This document shows, in pieces, positions 43,405 to 51,869 of a stretch of DNA of 64,000 nt (position 1 is the stretch's first letter; every line of letters starts with the position of its first letter). The position numbers and the translations under genes were made by a program. The notes below the pieces were generated by a model. The model was not told the origin of the DNA. It made no database searches and saw nothing but the letters and a program-made list of their open reading frames with translations. The stretch spans positions 1-64,000 of the forward strand of contig NZ_RQFW01000012.1 of the NCBI RefSeq assembly GCF_004770145.1. Direction: 5' to 3'. This DNA comes from Leptospira bourretii (GTDB lineage: Bacteria; Spirochaetota; Leptospiria; Leptospirales; Leptospiraceae).

Positions 43405-44694
43405 TTAAAATTTGAGAATCGCATCAATCATTCCCTTGGTATCTAAATAATCATTCGATTTGTAGATCATCTTTCCATCGGCATCCAAGATGAGAAAAAA
43501 AGGTAATCCAATTTTTAATTCTGGATAATTAGGATTGTTTGCAAATTCTTCAAAAATTGGATCTGTATCATAAATTTTCCAAAGGATGGCTTTGTTTTTA
43601 AAAGTTTCATTCCACTCCTGATTAGTAAGTGTGAGTTTTTGAAATTCTTTGCAGTTTGTACACCAATCAGCATAAAAATCGATAAATATCGGTTTCCCTG
43701 TTTCTTTGGCGATCCGATACACTTCTTCTTTTGAGCGAAACCATTCTAGATTTCCGTGCACCTCTGTTGGGACCGATTTGAATCCCGCAGCAGGGGACGC
43801 TGAGGAGAATTTAGAAACTCCCGATTGTAAAAGTAGGATTAAAATTACGAGCGAGGTATAGGCACCTAACTGTAGAAGAGAGTGTTTCATTTTCTCACAG
43901 GGAAGGCCTTCTTTCTTTTGTAAGTAGAGAAAACTAAGTGCTAAAGTCCAAATGAGAAATACTTTGGCTGCGAGACTCGCATCCAAACCCCATAGTCCAA
44001 ATGCCTTTTCTAAATAAGTAAAAGAAAAATACAAAATCATTAGAGCAAGAATCCATTGAACTGACTTCATCCACTTTCCCGATTTGGGAAGGGCGAATCC
44101 AAAAACACCAATGAGTAAAAATGGAATCCCAAGACCTAAACCAAAAACAAACATTTTTAATGAGGTAAAAAGAATGGGGACCAAACGAATCCCCTCTGTT
44201 TGGTAAGCAATGAGTTGGACAAGAATTGATACAACAACAGGACCTACACAAGGGGAAGATAGTAGGCCAGCTCCCACACCCAAAAAAAATGTATTCGCAT
44301 AACTAACATTTGCTGAATTTCTTAAATCACCTGCAAAAAAAGGAAAATATAAAAATTCAGCAACACTAAGGCCTAAAACAAATAACAAAATAGCAAGGAG
44401 AACCTGTGTTTCAGGATAACGTAAAAAAGAATTGAATGCCCCGCCGCTAAAACCTGCAACTAGTCCAAACACTGCGTACATACTGGCAAGACCCACGTAG
44501 TAAACCAACGGATGTGACCATTTATGATTACTAACTCGGGATTTTAAAATCCCTGCAGTTATGGGATACAATGGATACACACAGGGCAAAAGACCTGCCA
44601 AAAGCCCACCTAAGGCCAAAAAGAAAAAACTAAAAAGGGAAAAGGAACCAGAAGACAATTGGGATTCAATAAAGGTTTGGATTTCAGATACCAT
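43405..44694 (-). CDS. DsbD-like thiol:disulfide interchange protein (CcdA-type core plus thioredoxin)
   Basis: 429 residues. The eight-helix membrane core has Cys38 in LLPCVYP and a second Cys in LSSPCVGP, the pair that moves electrons across the inner membrane. The C-terminal domain is a periplasmic thioredoxin fold with YADWCTNCKEF. The N-terminal DsbD-alpha domain is absent, so it needs a separate acceptor. It is the last of three linked genes after a FecR-CxxCH protein and an outer-membrane barrel; supplying electrons to reduce the CxxCH cysteines for heme attachment is a plausible role. Confidence 0.85.
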   Translation of the reverse strand: MVSEIQTFIESQLSSGSFSLFSFFFLALGGLLAGLLPCVYPLYPITAGILKSRVSNHKWSHPLVYYVGLASMYAVFGLVAGFSGGAFNSFLRYPETQVLLAILLFVLGLSVAEFLYFPFFAGDLRNSANVSYANTFFLGVGAGLLSSPCVGPVVVSILVQLIAYQTEGIRLVPILFTSLKMFVFGLGLGIPFLLIGVFGFALPKSGKWMKSVQWILALMILYFSFTYLEKAFGLWGLDASLAAKVFLIWTLALSFLYLQKKEGLPCEKMKHSLLQLGAYTSLVILILLLQSGVSKFSSASPAAGFKSVPTEVHGNLEWFRSKEEVYRIAKETGKPIFIDFYADWCTNCKEFQKLTLTNQEWNETFKNKAILWKIYDTDPIFEEFANNPNYPELKIGLPFFLILDADGKMIYKSNDYLDTKGMIDAILKF

Positions 44695-44704
44695 ACTCGC
44701 TGTC

Positions 44705-46102
44705 TTAGAACGTAGCTGTGGCTTTCAAAACAATGCTTCGATCCAATCTTCCGTATTCAGAAATAGGATGTGAGGTTTGTTTAGAAAACTGTTCTATATA
44801 TTCGACACGATTTGATGCCTCCCCGGTACTGTCTACATACCATTTATTTGGTTCTCCTTTAGAATCATACGAACGTACCTCCGTATATCCGATTGCCAAC
44901 CTAGCGGAAGGAGTCATAAACCATTCTCCAAAGATTTGCCTTGTAATGTAGTAAGACTGGTCAGAGTAAAGAGGATCAGTGGTTCCCGGTTTGAATCGCA
45001 ACCAAGGCTCTCGTTCCACCGTCTCTGTGGCACGTAATCCAGGTGAGGGTCCACCTGTTGCGATTTCTCCTCGCATCACAAGCCTGAGGATTCCATTGCC
45101 TAATCCTGCCCAAAGGTATGCACCTCGCCCCGTGGATTCTGCGACTTTGGTAGCTGGCTGGTATGGAGCCAATTTATCTACAATTTCCCCACCCAATTGT
45201 TTTTTGACCATTCCTCCCAACCCTAAATTGAGAGTGTCTTTCCAAACCATATGAGATTCGACTGCAATCACCTGCTCTTGGTTTAGAGAAACACTTCCTT
45301 GTTTTCTGGTGGCCGGATTACCATCACTTACGAGGCAACGAGTTTTACCTTCTCGACACTCATCGCTCGCATAACCAAAAGCATTCGATGCCCTTCCTAA
45401 AATATGAAGACCTGTTTTAAAATTTTCAGTCCAACTTGGTTCCCATCCTAACTTTCCAATCACATCATAACCTGTATTGGTCGTGTTTTGTGTGTTGCGA
45501 TAACCTTCCCCGTTGACAACTGCTGTTTGTACAGAAAAAGATTTCCAACGAAGGATGTAATTGATTCCAAGATCCACTGGGTCTTTTGCAAAACCCATAG
45601 ATTCTAATGGTGATTTATCAAAATAACGCCAGTCATAGTTCCCTGACCATACAGAAAACATATGTGGAAGTTCAAACATACCAAATTGAATTTGATGCTT
45701 TGTATTTCCTAATTCAAAAGTTTTGGCTAGATTTGCTCGCCTAACCAAAAATACATAAGGGTTGGATTTATTTCCAGTATCTGCTAACGTATCGTTCGTT
45801 AAAGCATCGTTACGGAGGATTTCTCCCCAAAATTCGGCCTTGATTCCAGTATCTTCCCATTCTTTCGAAATGGTTACCATTGTCCAAGGTAAAGAAAATC
45901 CTGCTTTGTCAGAGGGAGATAAGTCTGTAGTACCAGAAGCTTTGTCTCGAATGCGATAAGAAAGTGTGGGAGTTAAAATGGCCCCAAGTTTTAATCCATA
46001 GTAGCCATCCGGTTCGTCTTTTTTAGTTGTGACTACTTCCTCACCAAATACTGGATAGGTGAAGAAGTATAAAAATACAAATACCTTTAAATAAAATTTC
46101 AC
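44705..46102 (-). CDS. Outer-membrane beta-barrel protein
   Basis: 465 residues with a signal peptide (VFVFLYFFTYPVFG) and alternating amphipathic strands throughout, such as WTMVTISKEWEDTGIKAEFWG and LRLVMRGEIATG, ending in KATATF with a C-terminal Phe as expected for BAM substrates. The strand number looks close to 16-18. No family name can be given with confidence; it is porin-like. Its start overlaps the FecR-CxxCH gene by 4 bases, and the DsbD-like gene follows 10 bases later. Confidence 0.75.
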   Translation of the reverse strand: MKFYLKVFVFLYFFTYPVFGEEVVTTKKDEPDGYYGLKLGAILTPTLSYRIRDKASGTTDLSPSDKAGFSLPWTMVTISKEWEDTGIKAEFWGEILRNDALTNDTLADTGNKSNPYVFLVRRANLAKTFELGNTKHQIQFGMFELPHMFSVWSGNYDWRYFDKSPLESMGFAKDPVDLGINYILRWKSFSVQTAVVNGEGYRNTQNTTNTGYDVIGKLGWEPSWTENFKTGLHILGRASNAFGYASDECREGKTRCLVSDGNPATRKQGSVSLNQEQVIAVESHMVWKDTLNLGLGGMVKKQLGGEIVDKLAPYQPATKVAESTGRGAYLWAGLGNGILRLVMRGEIATGGPSPGLRATETVEREPWLRFKPGTTDPLYSDQSYYITRQIFGEWFMTPSARLAIGYTEVRSYDSKGEPNKWYVDSTGEASNRVEYIEQFSKQTSHPISEYGRLDRSIVLKATATF

Positions 46103-46794
46103 TTTTTACCGTAAGTTTCGTCCGGAGTAAAACTATTATCTTCCCAACCTACTGGTTTGTGACAAGGGAGACATCTTGACAACATCGGGTTGTCTTTTCG
46201 TTTTTCTTTGAACTTAATGGTAGCACCATCTTTTGTGATTAGTTCCTTGTAATCATTTTTTTCCAAGTCAGTGGCACCCAGTTTAACTGCACCACCAGTT
46301 CCTTTAGAAAATTCAGACCCATTGATGTTTACTAGTCCTTCGCAAACACAAGTATATCCTTTTTTTTCCTTTTCTTCGTAGAACACACCGAATGCGGTTC
46401 CGCGAACACCGGCAGTGGTAGTAGGTGTTGAAACTTCAAAATTCCCTTTTTTAAAATTACTGACTCGAAACCAAGCTGCGCCCTTTTCTACATAGGCTTT
46501 TGCGACTTTATTTTCCGTACTCCATTCTTTTAGCGTAAAATCAGTGTTTGGTTGGATTCGAATCTCCGTTTCCATAAACAAAAAATCTACTTTAGATCCA
46601 TTGCCGGTTTTGATTCGGTCCCCAGGTTTGAGAATGTCATTGACTTTGAGAGTTTTCCAAAGTTTGGAAGAATCAGTTGAGGAAAGAAAACTCACTTTCC
46701 CGCGGGTAAATGTTGCCACTGCAAATTCTTCCGCAGAAAGAGAAACGCTGGTTAGGAGGATGGAAAAAAGGGTTAGAAGGATTCTGAGGCTCAT
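46099..46794 (-). CDS. Periplasmic FecR-domain protein with C-terminal CxxCH heme-type motif
   Basis: 231 residues from the ATG at 46794 with AAGGA upstream; in-frame starts at 46812 and 46830 add residues before the signal peptide. The signal (RILLTLFSILLTSVSLSA) precedes a FecR domain: VNDILKPGDRIKTGNGSKVDFLF, RIQPNTDF, and STPTTTAGVRGTAFGV, in their usual order. The final 25 residues hold CLPCH (208-212), a c-type heme attachment motif, plus a CVC pair earlier. FecR normally senses and signals to sigma factors, but no sigma or TonB receptor is near. Exported location makes heme attachment possible. Confidence 0.78.
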   Translation of the reverse strand: MSLRILLTLFSILLTSVSLSAEEFAVATFTRGKVSFLSSTDSSKLWKTLKVNDILKPGDRIKTGNGSKVDFLFMETEIRIQPNTDFTLKEWSTENKVAKAYVEKGAAWFRVSNFKKGNFEVSTPTTTAGVRGTAFGVFYEEKEKKGYTCVCEGLVNINGSEFSKGTGGAVKLGATDLEKNDYKELITKDGATIKFKEKRKDNPMLSRCLPCHKPVGWEDNSFTPDETYGKK

Positions 46795-46812
46795 AATCCT
46801 TCTAACAACCAT

Positions 46813-46844
46813 ATTGATAGAATTTATCAATCAATTTTATCAAT
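46813..46844 (-). promoter_or_regulatory. Candidate operator: inverted pair plus third copy of TATCAAT
   Basis: ATTGATA (46813-46819) and TATCAAT (46825-46831) form a perfect 7-bp inverted repeat around a 5-base centre, and a third TATCAAT occurs at 46838-46844. The group lies 19-50 bases before the chosen start of the FecR-CxxCH operon, where a repressor would block initiation. The region is AT-rich, so chance occurrence is possible. Confidence 0.45.
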
Positions 46845-46864
46845 AAATTTATGTCGAAAAGGTC

Positions 46865-47788
46865 TTACCAAGGAATGGTAAAACCCATATCTTTCAATTT
46901 GTACTCCAATTCCTCACGTTCACGGCTTTTTTTAGCGGTGGAACCTTGTTCATCTAACAACCCTAGTTCGATAGCCTTTTGTTTGGCCCCTTCTTTTCCG
47001 GAAGTATTCAGAGCTTGGATGATTTGTGTATCGTATTTGGTCAGGTTCAATGCGCTTAGACGGTAGTCGACAAATGCTTCCCATGCATTTGGAACCCATT
47101 TTTTCACTATTTGTTCCCCAATGGTTTTTGCAAAGAGACGAATCTCCAACTGCGCATGATCATCCATTCGAAGTGCCAAAAAATGAAGTAAATTATGAAG
47201 GTCTATTTTCCAATACGCTTCTGTATATGTTGCAAGAGGGAGGTCCTTTCTTGCCTGTTCGCGAGCCACTCCCATTTCTAATCTTTCGTTATAAATGTCA
47301 GTAGCAAACTTTTGGAATTCCGTCTCTCTTTTTGTTAGGTGGTCTCCCTTGGATGATTCTAAATATCCATCACTACCTTGTTTGTTTCCAACGGATTGGA
47401 CTCTCCACTCTCCAGGAAGTGTCGTTTGCGCTGAATCAATGGCTACGGAGTAACGCGTAGAGTATTCATTGACATTTGCCATACGATGGCGAATCCACTG
47501 GCGCCAAGTGTCCATGGGAACTCGAACATGTAGCTTTAGTTCGCACATTTCGAATGGAGTGCTGTGGCGGTGGCGCATCAAATACCGAATGAGCCCACGG
47601 TCTTCATTTACTTTTTTTGTTCCTTTTCCGTACGAAACGCGTGCTGCCTGAACGATCGATTCATCTGAACCCATGTAATCAACAAGCCGAACAAAGCCAT
47701 CGTCCAGAATCGGGAATGGTTTACCTAGAATGGAGTCTAATTCGGGAACGGAAACTCTTGAAATGGATTCGAAATCAGATTGTTGCAT
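46865..47788 (-). CDS. thyX: FAD-dependent thymidylate synthase
   Basis: 307 residues from the ATG at 47788; the longer frame to 47887 overlaps the divergent gene and adds unmatched residues. The ThyX signature RHRMANVNEYSTRY (RHRX7S) is present, with RHRHSTPFEMCELKLHV upstream and the substrate Arg region VDYRLSALNLTKYD near the end. It makes dTMP from dUMP using methylene-THF and reduced flavin, releasing THF unlike ThyA. Slightly longer than the usual 220-260 residues, with an N-terminal extension of about 40. Confidence 0.95.
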   Translation of the reverse strand: MQQSDFESISRVSVPELDSILGKPFPILDDGFVRLVDYMGSDESIVQAARVSYGKGTKKVNEDRGLIRYLMRHRHSTPFEMCELKLHVRVPMDTWRQWIRHRMANVNEYSTRYSVAIDSAQTTLPGEWRVQSVGNKQGSDGYLESSKGDHLTKRETEFQKFATDIYNERLEMGVAREQARKDLPLATYTEAYWKIDLHNLLHFLALRMDDHAQLEIRLFAKTIGEQIVKKWVPNAWEAFVDYRLSALNLTKYDTQIIQALNTSGKEGAKQKAIELGLLDEQGSTAKKSREREELEYKLKDMGFTIPW

Positions 47789-47880
47789 ATTAGCTTTATT
47801 TTTTAGTTCACAGGCATATGAAAAGTCGAAAATAGAGTTATAGCGCACCCGTATTGCCTGATAAATAGAAAGGATGCTAA

Positions 47881-49758
47881 ATGGCACTTGAAGAAAATTC
47901 GCTGGAAGATCGTTTGATCAAAATTTCCACCAGAGACAGCAATAAAAGTCTTATGGTAAACCCGGACAAAATTTACATTTTTCCGGTGCCCAAAACCACT
48001 TTCCAATTTTTGGAAAATATTTGGCAATCCTTCGCAAATAAAATGGTTTCTCTCGTTGACTTCAACGATGATCCCATTTTTAACTTTTCCATTTTTGAAG
48101 TCATTGACCAAGATGAAATGAAAATTGTGGCCACAGCCACTCACTTCAAACTCAAAGAAATTGCTGAACGCAGAAAAATTCCTGGAATTGAAGAATACAT
48201 CAAAAAGTCGAGACCCATCCATTTGGCTGACCCTCGTAATGAATCTGCAGGTTTTATACGAAAGTCCATCATTGATTTTAACAAAGGTCTAAGACCTGAA
48301 GTTACTTTTATCAATCTCAAAGAAGAAGAAATTCACCCAGAGAAAAAAGTGTTACTTTCTGAAACGATGAACCATGCAATCGGAATTCCTCTCTTTGTGA
48401 ACGAAAACCCAATCGGGATTCTCTGGGGGATTACGAAAGATCCTATTCCTGAAGACAAAATTCGTCCTCTCACACTCCAACTTTATTCCTTGTTTGATGT
48501 AATTGAGTTTGTTGTTGCAAAAGAAATGGAATCTGGAAATGACCATTACATTGCACAAAAAAATATCGAAAAAGCAGATACCGTTTCTAATTCCCGAAAC
48601 CTATTTTACACAACGACAAAAGACCAAAAAGAACCGGTCACTTCTATTATCTTCAAATCACATCAGTATAATATTGAATATAGAATGGATGCATCCTTCA
48701 TTATTCCGACAACTGATGGTTATGCGGTCTCATTAAAAAGTTTTACTCCTGAAAAACTAAACAATACAGGAAAAAATATTTTGCTCATTCCTGGATTTTT
48801 TTGCAGGCGTTCCGTTATGGACAAACTAGCAAAAGAACTTGCTCTCAAATATGGCTATCGAGTTTTTCTAATGGATATGAGAGGAAGATCCAGACAAACC
48901 ATGCCAAAACATGGAAAAAAAGAAGGATGGACAGTTGATAATTACATCCAAGATGATTTTCCTGAAATTTTACGTTGGATTCGTTGGCACTACCCGAGCG
49001 AAAGGACAGTAGTCCTTGGACACAGTATGGGTGGAATGATTCCTAGGTTTTATGTATCTTCTTACGAAAAAATCAAAGAGCAAAAAGAAGAATTCAATTT
49101 GCCAAAACCAGAAGAATACATTGCGGGGATTGTTTCCATTACATCGCCTAACTATATAAGCTTAAAATCCAATTTCATTGGACTTGATACATTGAAACGT
49201 GGATTTAGTATGCTCCCACATAAAATGATTTCCGACATGATTTTGAGTATGGCTAGTTTTTCGATGCAAGCCACAATCCAAACCATTGACTTAAAAAAAT
49301 TCTTTAAACTCATATTGAATCTTCATTCCAGCTTAAGAAGTTTTAGTTATAATATTGGAACCAAAGTTTTGACTATCAAAGACTTTGTGGGATATAAAGA
49401 AATCACTCCTCCAGAATGGTATTTTCTCATGGAAGATGTGTTTTGCGAAGAATCTGTTTCTGTGATTATGCAGTTTTTCCAAAGCCAAATCTCCAATGAA
49501 AGAAGTTTCTGGTCAAACGATGGTCGTATCAATTATACGGAAAACTTTTTAAACAACTTCAATATGCCAATTTATAGTGTAGTTGGTACAGTTGATAAAA
49601 TTGTTCCCGAAGAAAGTTTAACCGAATTAAAAGATCTGAAATCAGAAAACAAGGTGATCACTTACTACGAACAAGGCCACCTTGGAATCATCTTTCATGG
49701 AGAAACTGTCAGAAAAATTTGTAAAGGGATCGATGAGTGGATCCAAGAATTAAAATAA
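47881..49758 (+). CDS. Alpha/beta hydrolase with N-terminal GAF-like domain
   Basis: 625 residues, GAAAGGA before the ATG. Residues 1-225 have the strand/helix order of a GAF-like sensor (AIGIPLFVNENPIGILWG). From about 285 an alpha/beta hydrolase follows: LLIPGFFCRRSVMD oxyanion region, LMDMRGRSRQTMPKHG, nucleophile in VLGHSMGGMIPRF, acid in VGTVDKIVP and His in EQGHLGIIFHG. Esterase or lipase on long acyl substrates is likely; the cap region is large. A hydrolase directly joined to a sensor domain is not a layout I recognise. Confidence 0.82.
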   Translation: MALEENSLEDRLIKISTRDSNKSLMVNPDKIYIFPVPKTTFQFLENIWQSFANKMVSLVDFNDDPIFNFSIFEVIDQDEMKIVATATHFKLKEIAERRKIPGIEEYIKKSRPIHLADPRNESAGFIRKSIIDFNKGLRPEVTFINLKEEEIHPEKKVLLSETMNHAIGIPLFVNENPIGILWGITKDPIPEDKIRPLTLQLYSLFDVIEFVVAKEMESGNDHYIAQKNIEKADTVSNSRNLFYTTTKDQKEPVTSIIFKSHQYNIEYRMDASFIIPTTDGYAVSLKSFTPEKLNNTGKNILLIPGFFCRRSVMDKLAKELALKYGYRVFLMDMRGRSRQTMPKHGKKEGWTVDNYIQDDFPEILRWIRWHYPSERTVVLGHSMGGMIPRFYVSSYEKIKEQKEEFNLPKPEEYIAGIVSITSPNYISLKSNFIGLDTLKRGFSMLPHKMISDMILSMASFSMQATIQTIDLKKFFKLILNLHSSLRSFSYNIGTKVLTIKDFVGYKEITPPEWYFLMEDVFCEESVSVIMQFFQSQISNERSFWSNDGRINYTENFLNNFNMPIYSVVGTVDKIVPEESLTELKDLKSENKVITYYEQGHLGIIFHGETVRKICKGIDEWIQELK

Positions 49759-49771
49759 TTTAAAGATTCCC

Positions 49772-50293
49772 CTAACGGCCGCTAAACCGGTTGTGGATGA
49801 GTTCCATCTCTTTTTGAAGAGTGGCATCCCTGCCGGCGAGAAAATAGGCCCCTCTCACAGGAACGCTAGTAATTTCTGAATCTTCGGTAATTGTCACAAC
49901 GGTTCCTGGAATTTTTCTTTCCAAGCTGTAAGTCCAAGACCCACGCATTTTAAAACTAGCATCGGTCAGTTCAATTTTCCATAGTTTGTTGGGAATGGAT
50001 TCACGAAGTTCAAATATCATATATCCACCCATATCCGGTGTTTCTTCCCATTTTTGGATCGTACCGTCTGCCCTGGTTTCCAAAATTTTGATCGCTACCA
50101 CTTCCTTTCTGCGATTGGGAAGATCATTTACATCTGTAATGTAAGCCCAAATGTCCTCTGGCTCTGCTTTTAACCATTCGCTTGTTTCTGAATGAAATTT
50201 GGGATCTTGGAAATAACCGACAGCTAAAAAAAGAACGACAAGTCCGATCAGTAAAAAACTGGTTCCAAAAGCAAAGAGAACAATTCGTTTCAT
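49772..50293 (-). CDS. SRPBCC (polyketide cyclase/START-like) membrane-anchored protein
   Basis: 173 residues. One N-terminal membrane segment (residues 4-27), then an SRPBCC fold: SEWLKAEPEDIWAYITDVNDLPNRR, a central strand WEETPDMGGYMIFEL, and a final long helix VRGAYFLAGRDATLQKEMELIHNR. The family binds hydrophobic ligands. Facing the periplasm or the cytoplasm cannot be decided. Convergent with the hydrolase gene (13-base gap) and divergent from the NTF2-like gene. Confidence 0.85.
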   Translation of the reverse strand: MKRIVLFAFGTSFLLIGLVVLFLAVGYFQDPKFHSETSEWLKAEPEDIWAYITDVNDLPNRRKEVVAIKILETRADGTIQKWEETPDMGGYMIFELRESIPNKLWKIELTDASFKMRGSWTYSLERKIPGTVVTITEDSEITSVPVRGAYFLAGRDATLQKEMELIHNRFSGR

Positions 50294-50344
50294 AACTTTT
50301 TTTCTTGCTAAGTCTTGGATTGATCAATCATAATCTTTTCCACG

Positions 50345-50818
50345 ATGCATGCAAATGAAGAGTTAATTCAAAAGTTTTACACAGCTTTCCAAAACAAGGA
50401 CGGCCAAACTATGGTTTCCCTTTACCATCCCGAAATTGAATTCCAAGACCCAGCCTTCGGTCACTTAAAAGGAAAAGAAGCGGTAGCTATGTGGCTTATG
50501 TTAATCGAAAAAAGCCAAAACCTAACCATTCGATTTTCGAATATCAAAGCGGATGAGTCCAAAGGTTCTGCAGGCTGGGAAGCAGATTATAGTTTTAGTA
50601 AAACGGGAAGATTGGTTCAAAACAAAATCCATGCAAACTTTACGTTTAAGGACGGAAAGATTTTCACTCACAAAGATCATTTTTCGATGTGGAAGTGGCT
50701 CGGAATGGCAATGGGTCCTGTCGGTTATTTTCTTGGTTGGTGGCCAGCTCTTGGAAACAAGGTCCGCAAAGAAGCAGTCACAGGATTACAATTGTATATG
50801 AAACGAAAACGTATGTAG
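50345..50818 (+). CDS. NTF2-like (SnoaL-like) protein
   Basis: 157 residues, cone-shaped NTF2 fold: LIQKFYTAFQNKDGQTMVSLYHPEIEFQDPAFG is the typical opening helix and strand pair, here covering residues 5-37 in parts, and TFKDGKIFTHKDHFSMWKW the closing strand. There is no signal peptide. A second ATG two codons in is possible. Family members are small isomerases, dehydratases or ligand binders; no catalytic set can be named. AQ-type polyketide enzymes are not nearby. Confidence 0.85.
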   Translation: MHANEELIQKFYTAFQNKDGQTMVSLYHPEIEFQDPAFGHLKGKEAVAMWLMLIEKSQNLTIRFSNIKADESKGSAGWEADYSFSKTGRLVQNKIHANFTFKDGKIFTHKDHFSMWKWLGMAMGPVGYFLGWWPALGNKVRKEAVTGLQLYMKRKRM

Positions 50819-50837
50819 TGTGTTAGTTGATAAAACA

Positions 50838-50880
50838 GGGAATCCAAATTGGTTTCTAACCAAAACTGATTTGAATTCCC
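50838..50880. terminator. Long imperfect hairpin between convergent genes
   Basis: GGGAATCCAAAT (50838-50849) pairs with ATTTGAATTCCC (50869-50880) with one mismatch, and an inner GGTT/AACC continues the stem with a bulge. It follows the NTF2-like stop by 19 bases and ends 27 bases before the rhodanese stop, consistent with a shared terminator. No T run is present on the plus side. Confidence 0.45.
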
Positions 50881-50907
50881 TTCCCAATGTTTACTTTATA
50901 TTGTCTG

Positions 50908-51270
50908 TTAAGGATTGGGCATATTGGAGAGTCCACCTGCGTTTGTAACGTCAGAATATCCAATGGATTCTAAAAAGGATTTTGCACTCCCGCTCCGACC
51001 ACCTGATGCACAATACACAATGATGGATCTATTTTTATCGCCAAACTCATCCAACCGTTTGGAGACTTGGTCCACTGGAATATTAATCGCACCAGGAAAA
51101 TGTCCTGATTGAAACTCTGCAACAGTTCTCACATCAACAACCAAAGCACCAGCATCAATTTTTTCCTTCAATTGAGACTGGTCCACTCCCAGTGTGGATC
51201 TTAATTTATAAACGATAAAAACAAGACAAACTAGAACTAATACAATTAACGCAATACGATTCAAAATCAC
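50908..51270 (-). CDS. Rhodanese-domain protein, membrane-anchored
   Basis: 120 residues: one N-terminal membrane helix (LNRIALIVLVLVCLVFIVY) and a single rhodanese domain with DVRTVAEFQSGHFPGAINIP and the active loop YCASGGRSGSA, whose Cys carries the persulfide. A periplasm-facing sulfur-transfer or thiol role is likely. Its start overlaps the HisI-like gene by 4 bases. Confidence 0.9.
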   Translation of the reverse strand: MILNRIALIVLVLVCLVFIVYKLRSTLGVDQSQLKEKIDAGALVVDVRTVAEFQSGHFPGAINIPVDQVSKRLDEFGDKNRSIIVYCASGGRSGSAKSFLESIGYSDVTNAGGLSNMPNP

Positions 51271-51869
51271 TCTCCGACTTTATTAGAATAGACGAACGAA
51301 ACAGAATCATTTGGGCCAAGCTCTCGAAAAAAACAAGAATAATATCCTGTATGACAGGCAGCCCCGATTTGGCTTGTAACGTACTGTACAAAAAAGGGAT
51401 TTGAATGTACATAAATCGCTGAAAGGTTCTGAAGATGTCCCGATTCTTCACCTTTCACCCACTTTCCTTTTCTAGAACGACTATAATAAGTTCCAAGCCC
51501 AGTTGTTACAGCAGACAGAAGGCTTTCTTTTTTACCCCAAGCCAACATCAGGTCCTTTCCTGATAAGTCTTGTGCGAGAAAGGGAGAAAGAGCAGGAATG
51601 TTATTTTGAAACGAATTCCATTCTTCTTCCGTGAATTTTAAACTTCCTGATTCCCATAACAGACGTTTACTGCCATTTTCAAAATCAGAATCAATCTCTA
51701 ACAAAGCATCTTCATCACAATCGATAAATAATTGTTTTTTAGTAAAATCAAAATGATTCACAAAATCTTGTGCGAGATCGGAACTCATCACTTTCAGAAT
51801 TACCTCATTTGAGTTTAAAGAAGGTTTCGATATGATGGTGATCTCTTTTTCTTTTGGAAGTTGGATCAT
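51267..51869 (-). CDS. HisI-like protein with displaced DCD metal motif
   Basis: 200 residues from the ATG at 51869. Residues 103-185 match phosphoribosyl-AMP cyclohydrolase: LMLAWGKKESLL, YYSRSRKGKWVKGEESG, and GAACHTGYYSCFF. The DCDxD motif that normally precedes ACHTG is replaced by HSNPF (155-159), while a DCDEDALL stretch, like the missing motif, occurs in the N-terminal half at 50-57. Normal HisI is 105-140 residues and dimeric. No other his gene is present. Either the N-terminal half replaces the lost site, or the enzyme has a different job. Linked to adenylate cyclase (1-base overlap) and rhodanese. Confidence 0.75.
   Translation of the reverse strand: MIQLPKEKEITIISKPSLNSNEVILKVMSSDLAQDFVNHFDFTKKQLFIDCDEDALLEIDSDFENGSKRLLWESGSLKFTEEEWNSFQNNIPALSPFLAQDLSGKDLMLAWGKKESLLSAVTTGLGTYYSRSRKGKWVKGEESGHLQNLSAIYVHSNPFFVQYVTSQIGAACHTGYYSCFFRELGPNDSVSFVYSNKVGE

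Noticed and set aside
46099..46794. FecI/FecR-type iron signalling locus
   Set aside because: No ECF sigma factor and no TonB-dependent receptor in the neighbourhood; the barrel has no plug domain pattern.
51267..51869. Part of a histidine biosynthesis operon
   Set aside because: Only a HisI-like domain is present, its DCD motif is lost, and neighbours (metG, cyclase, rhodanese) are unrelated to histidine.
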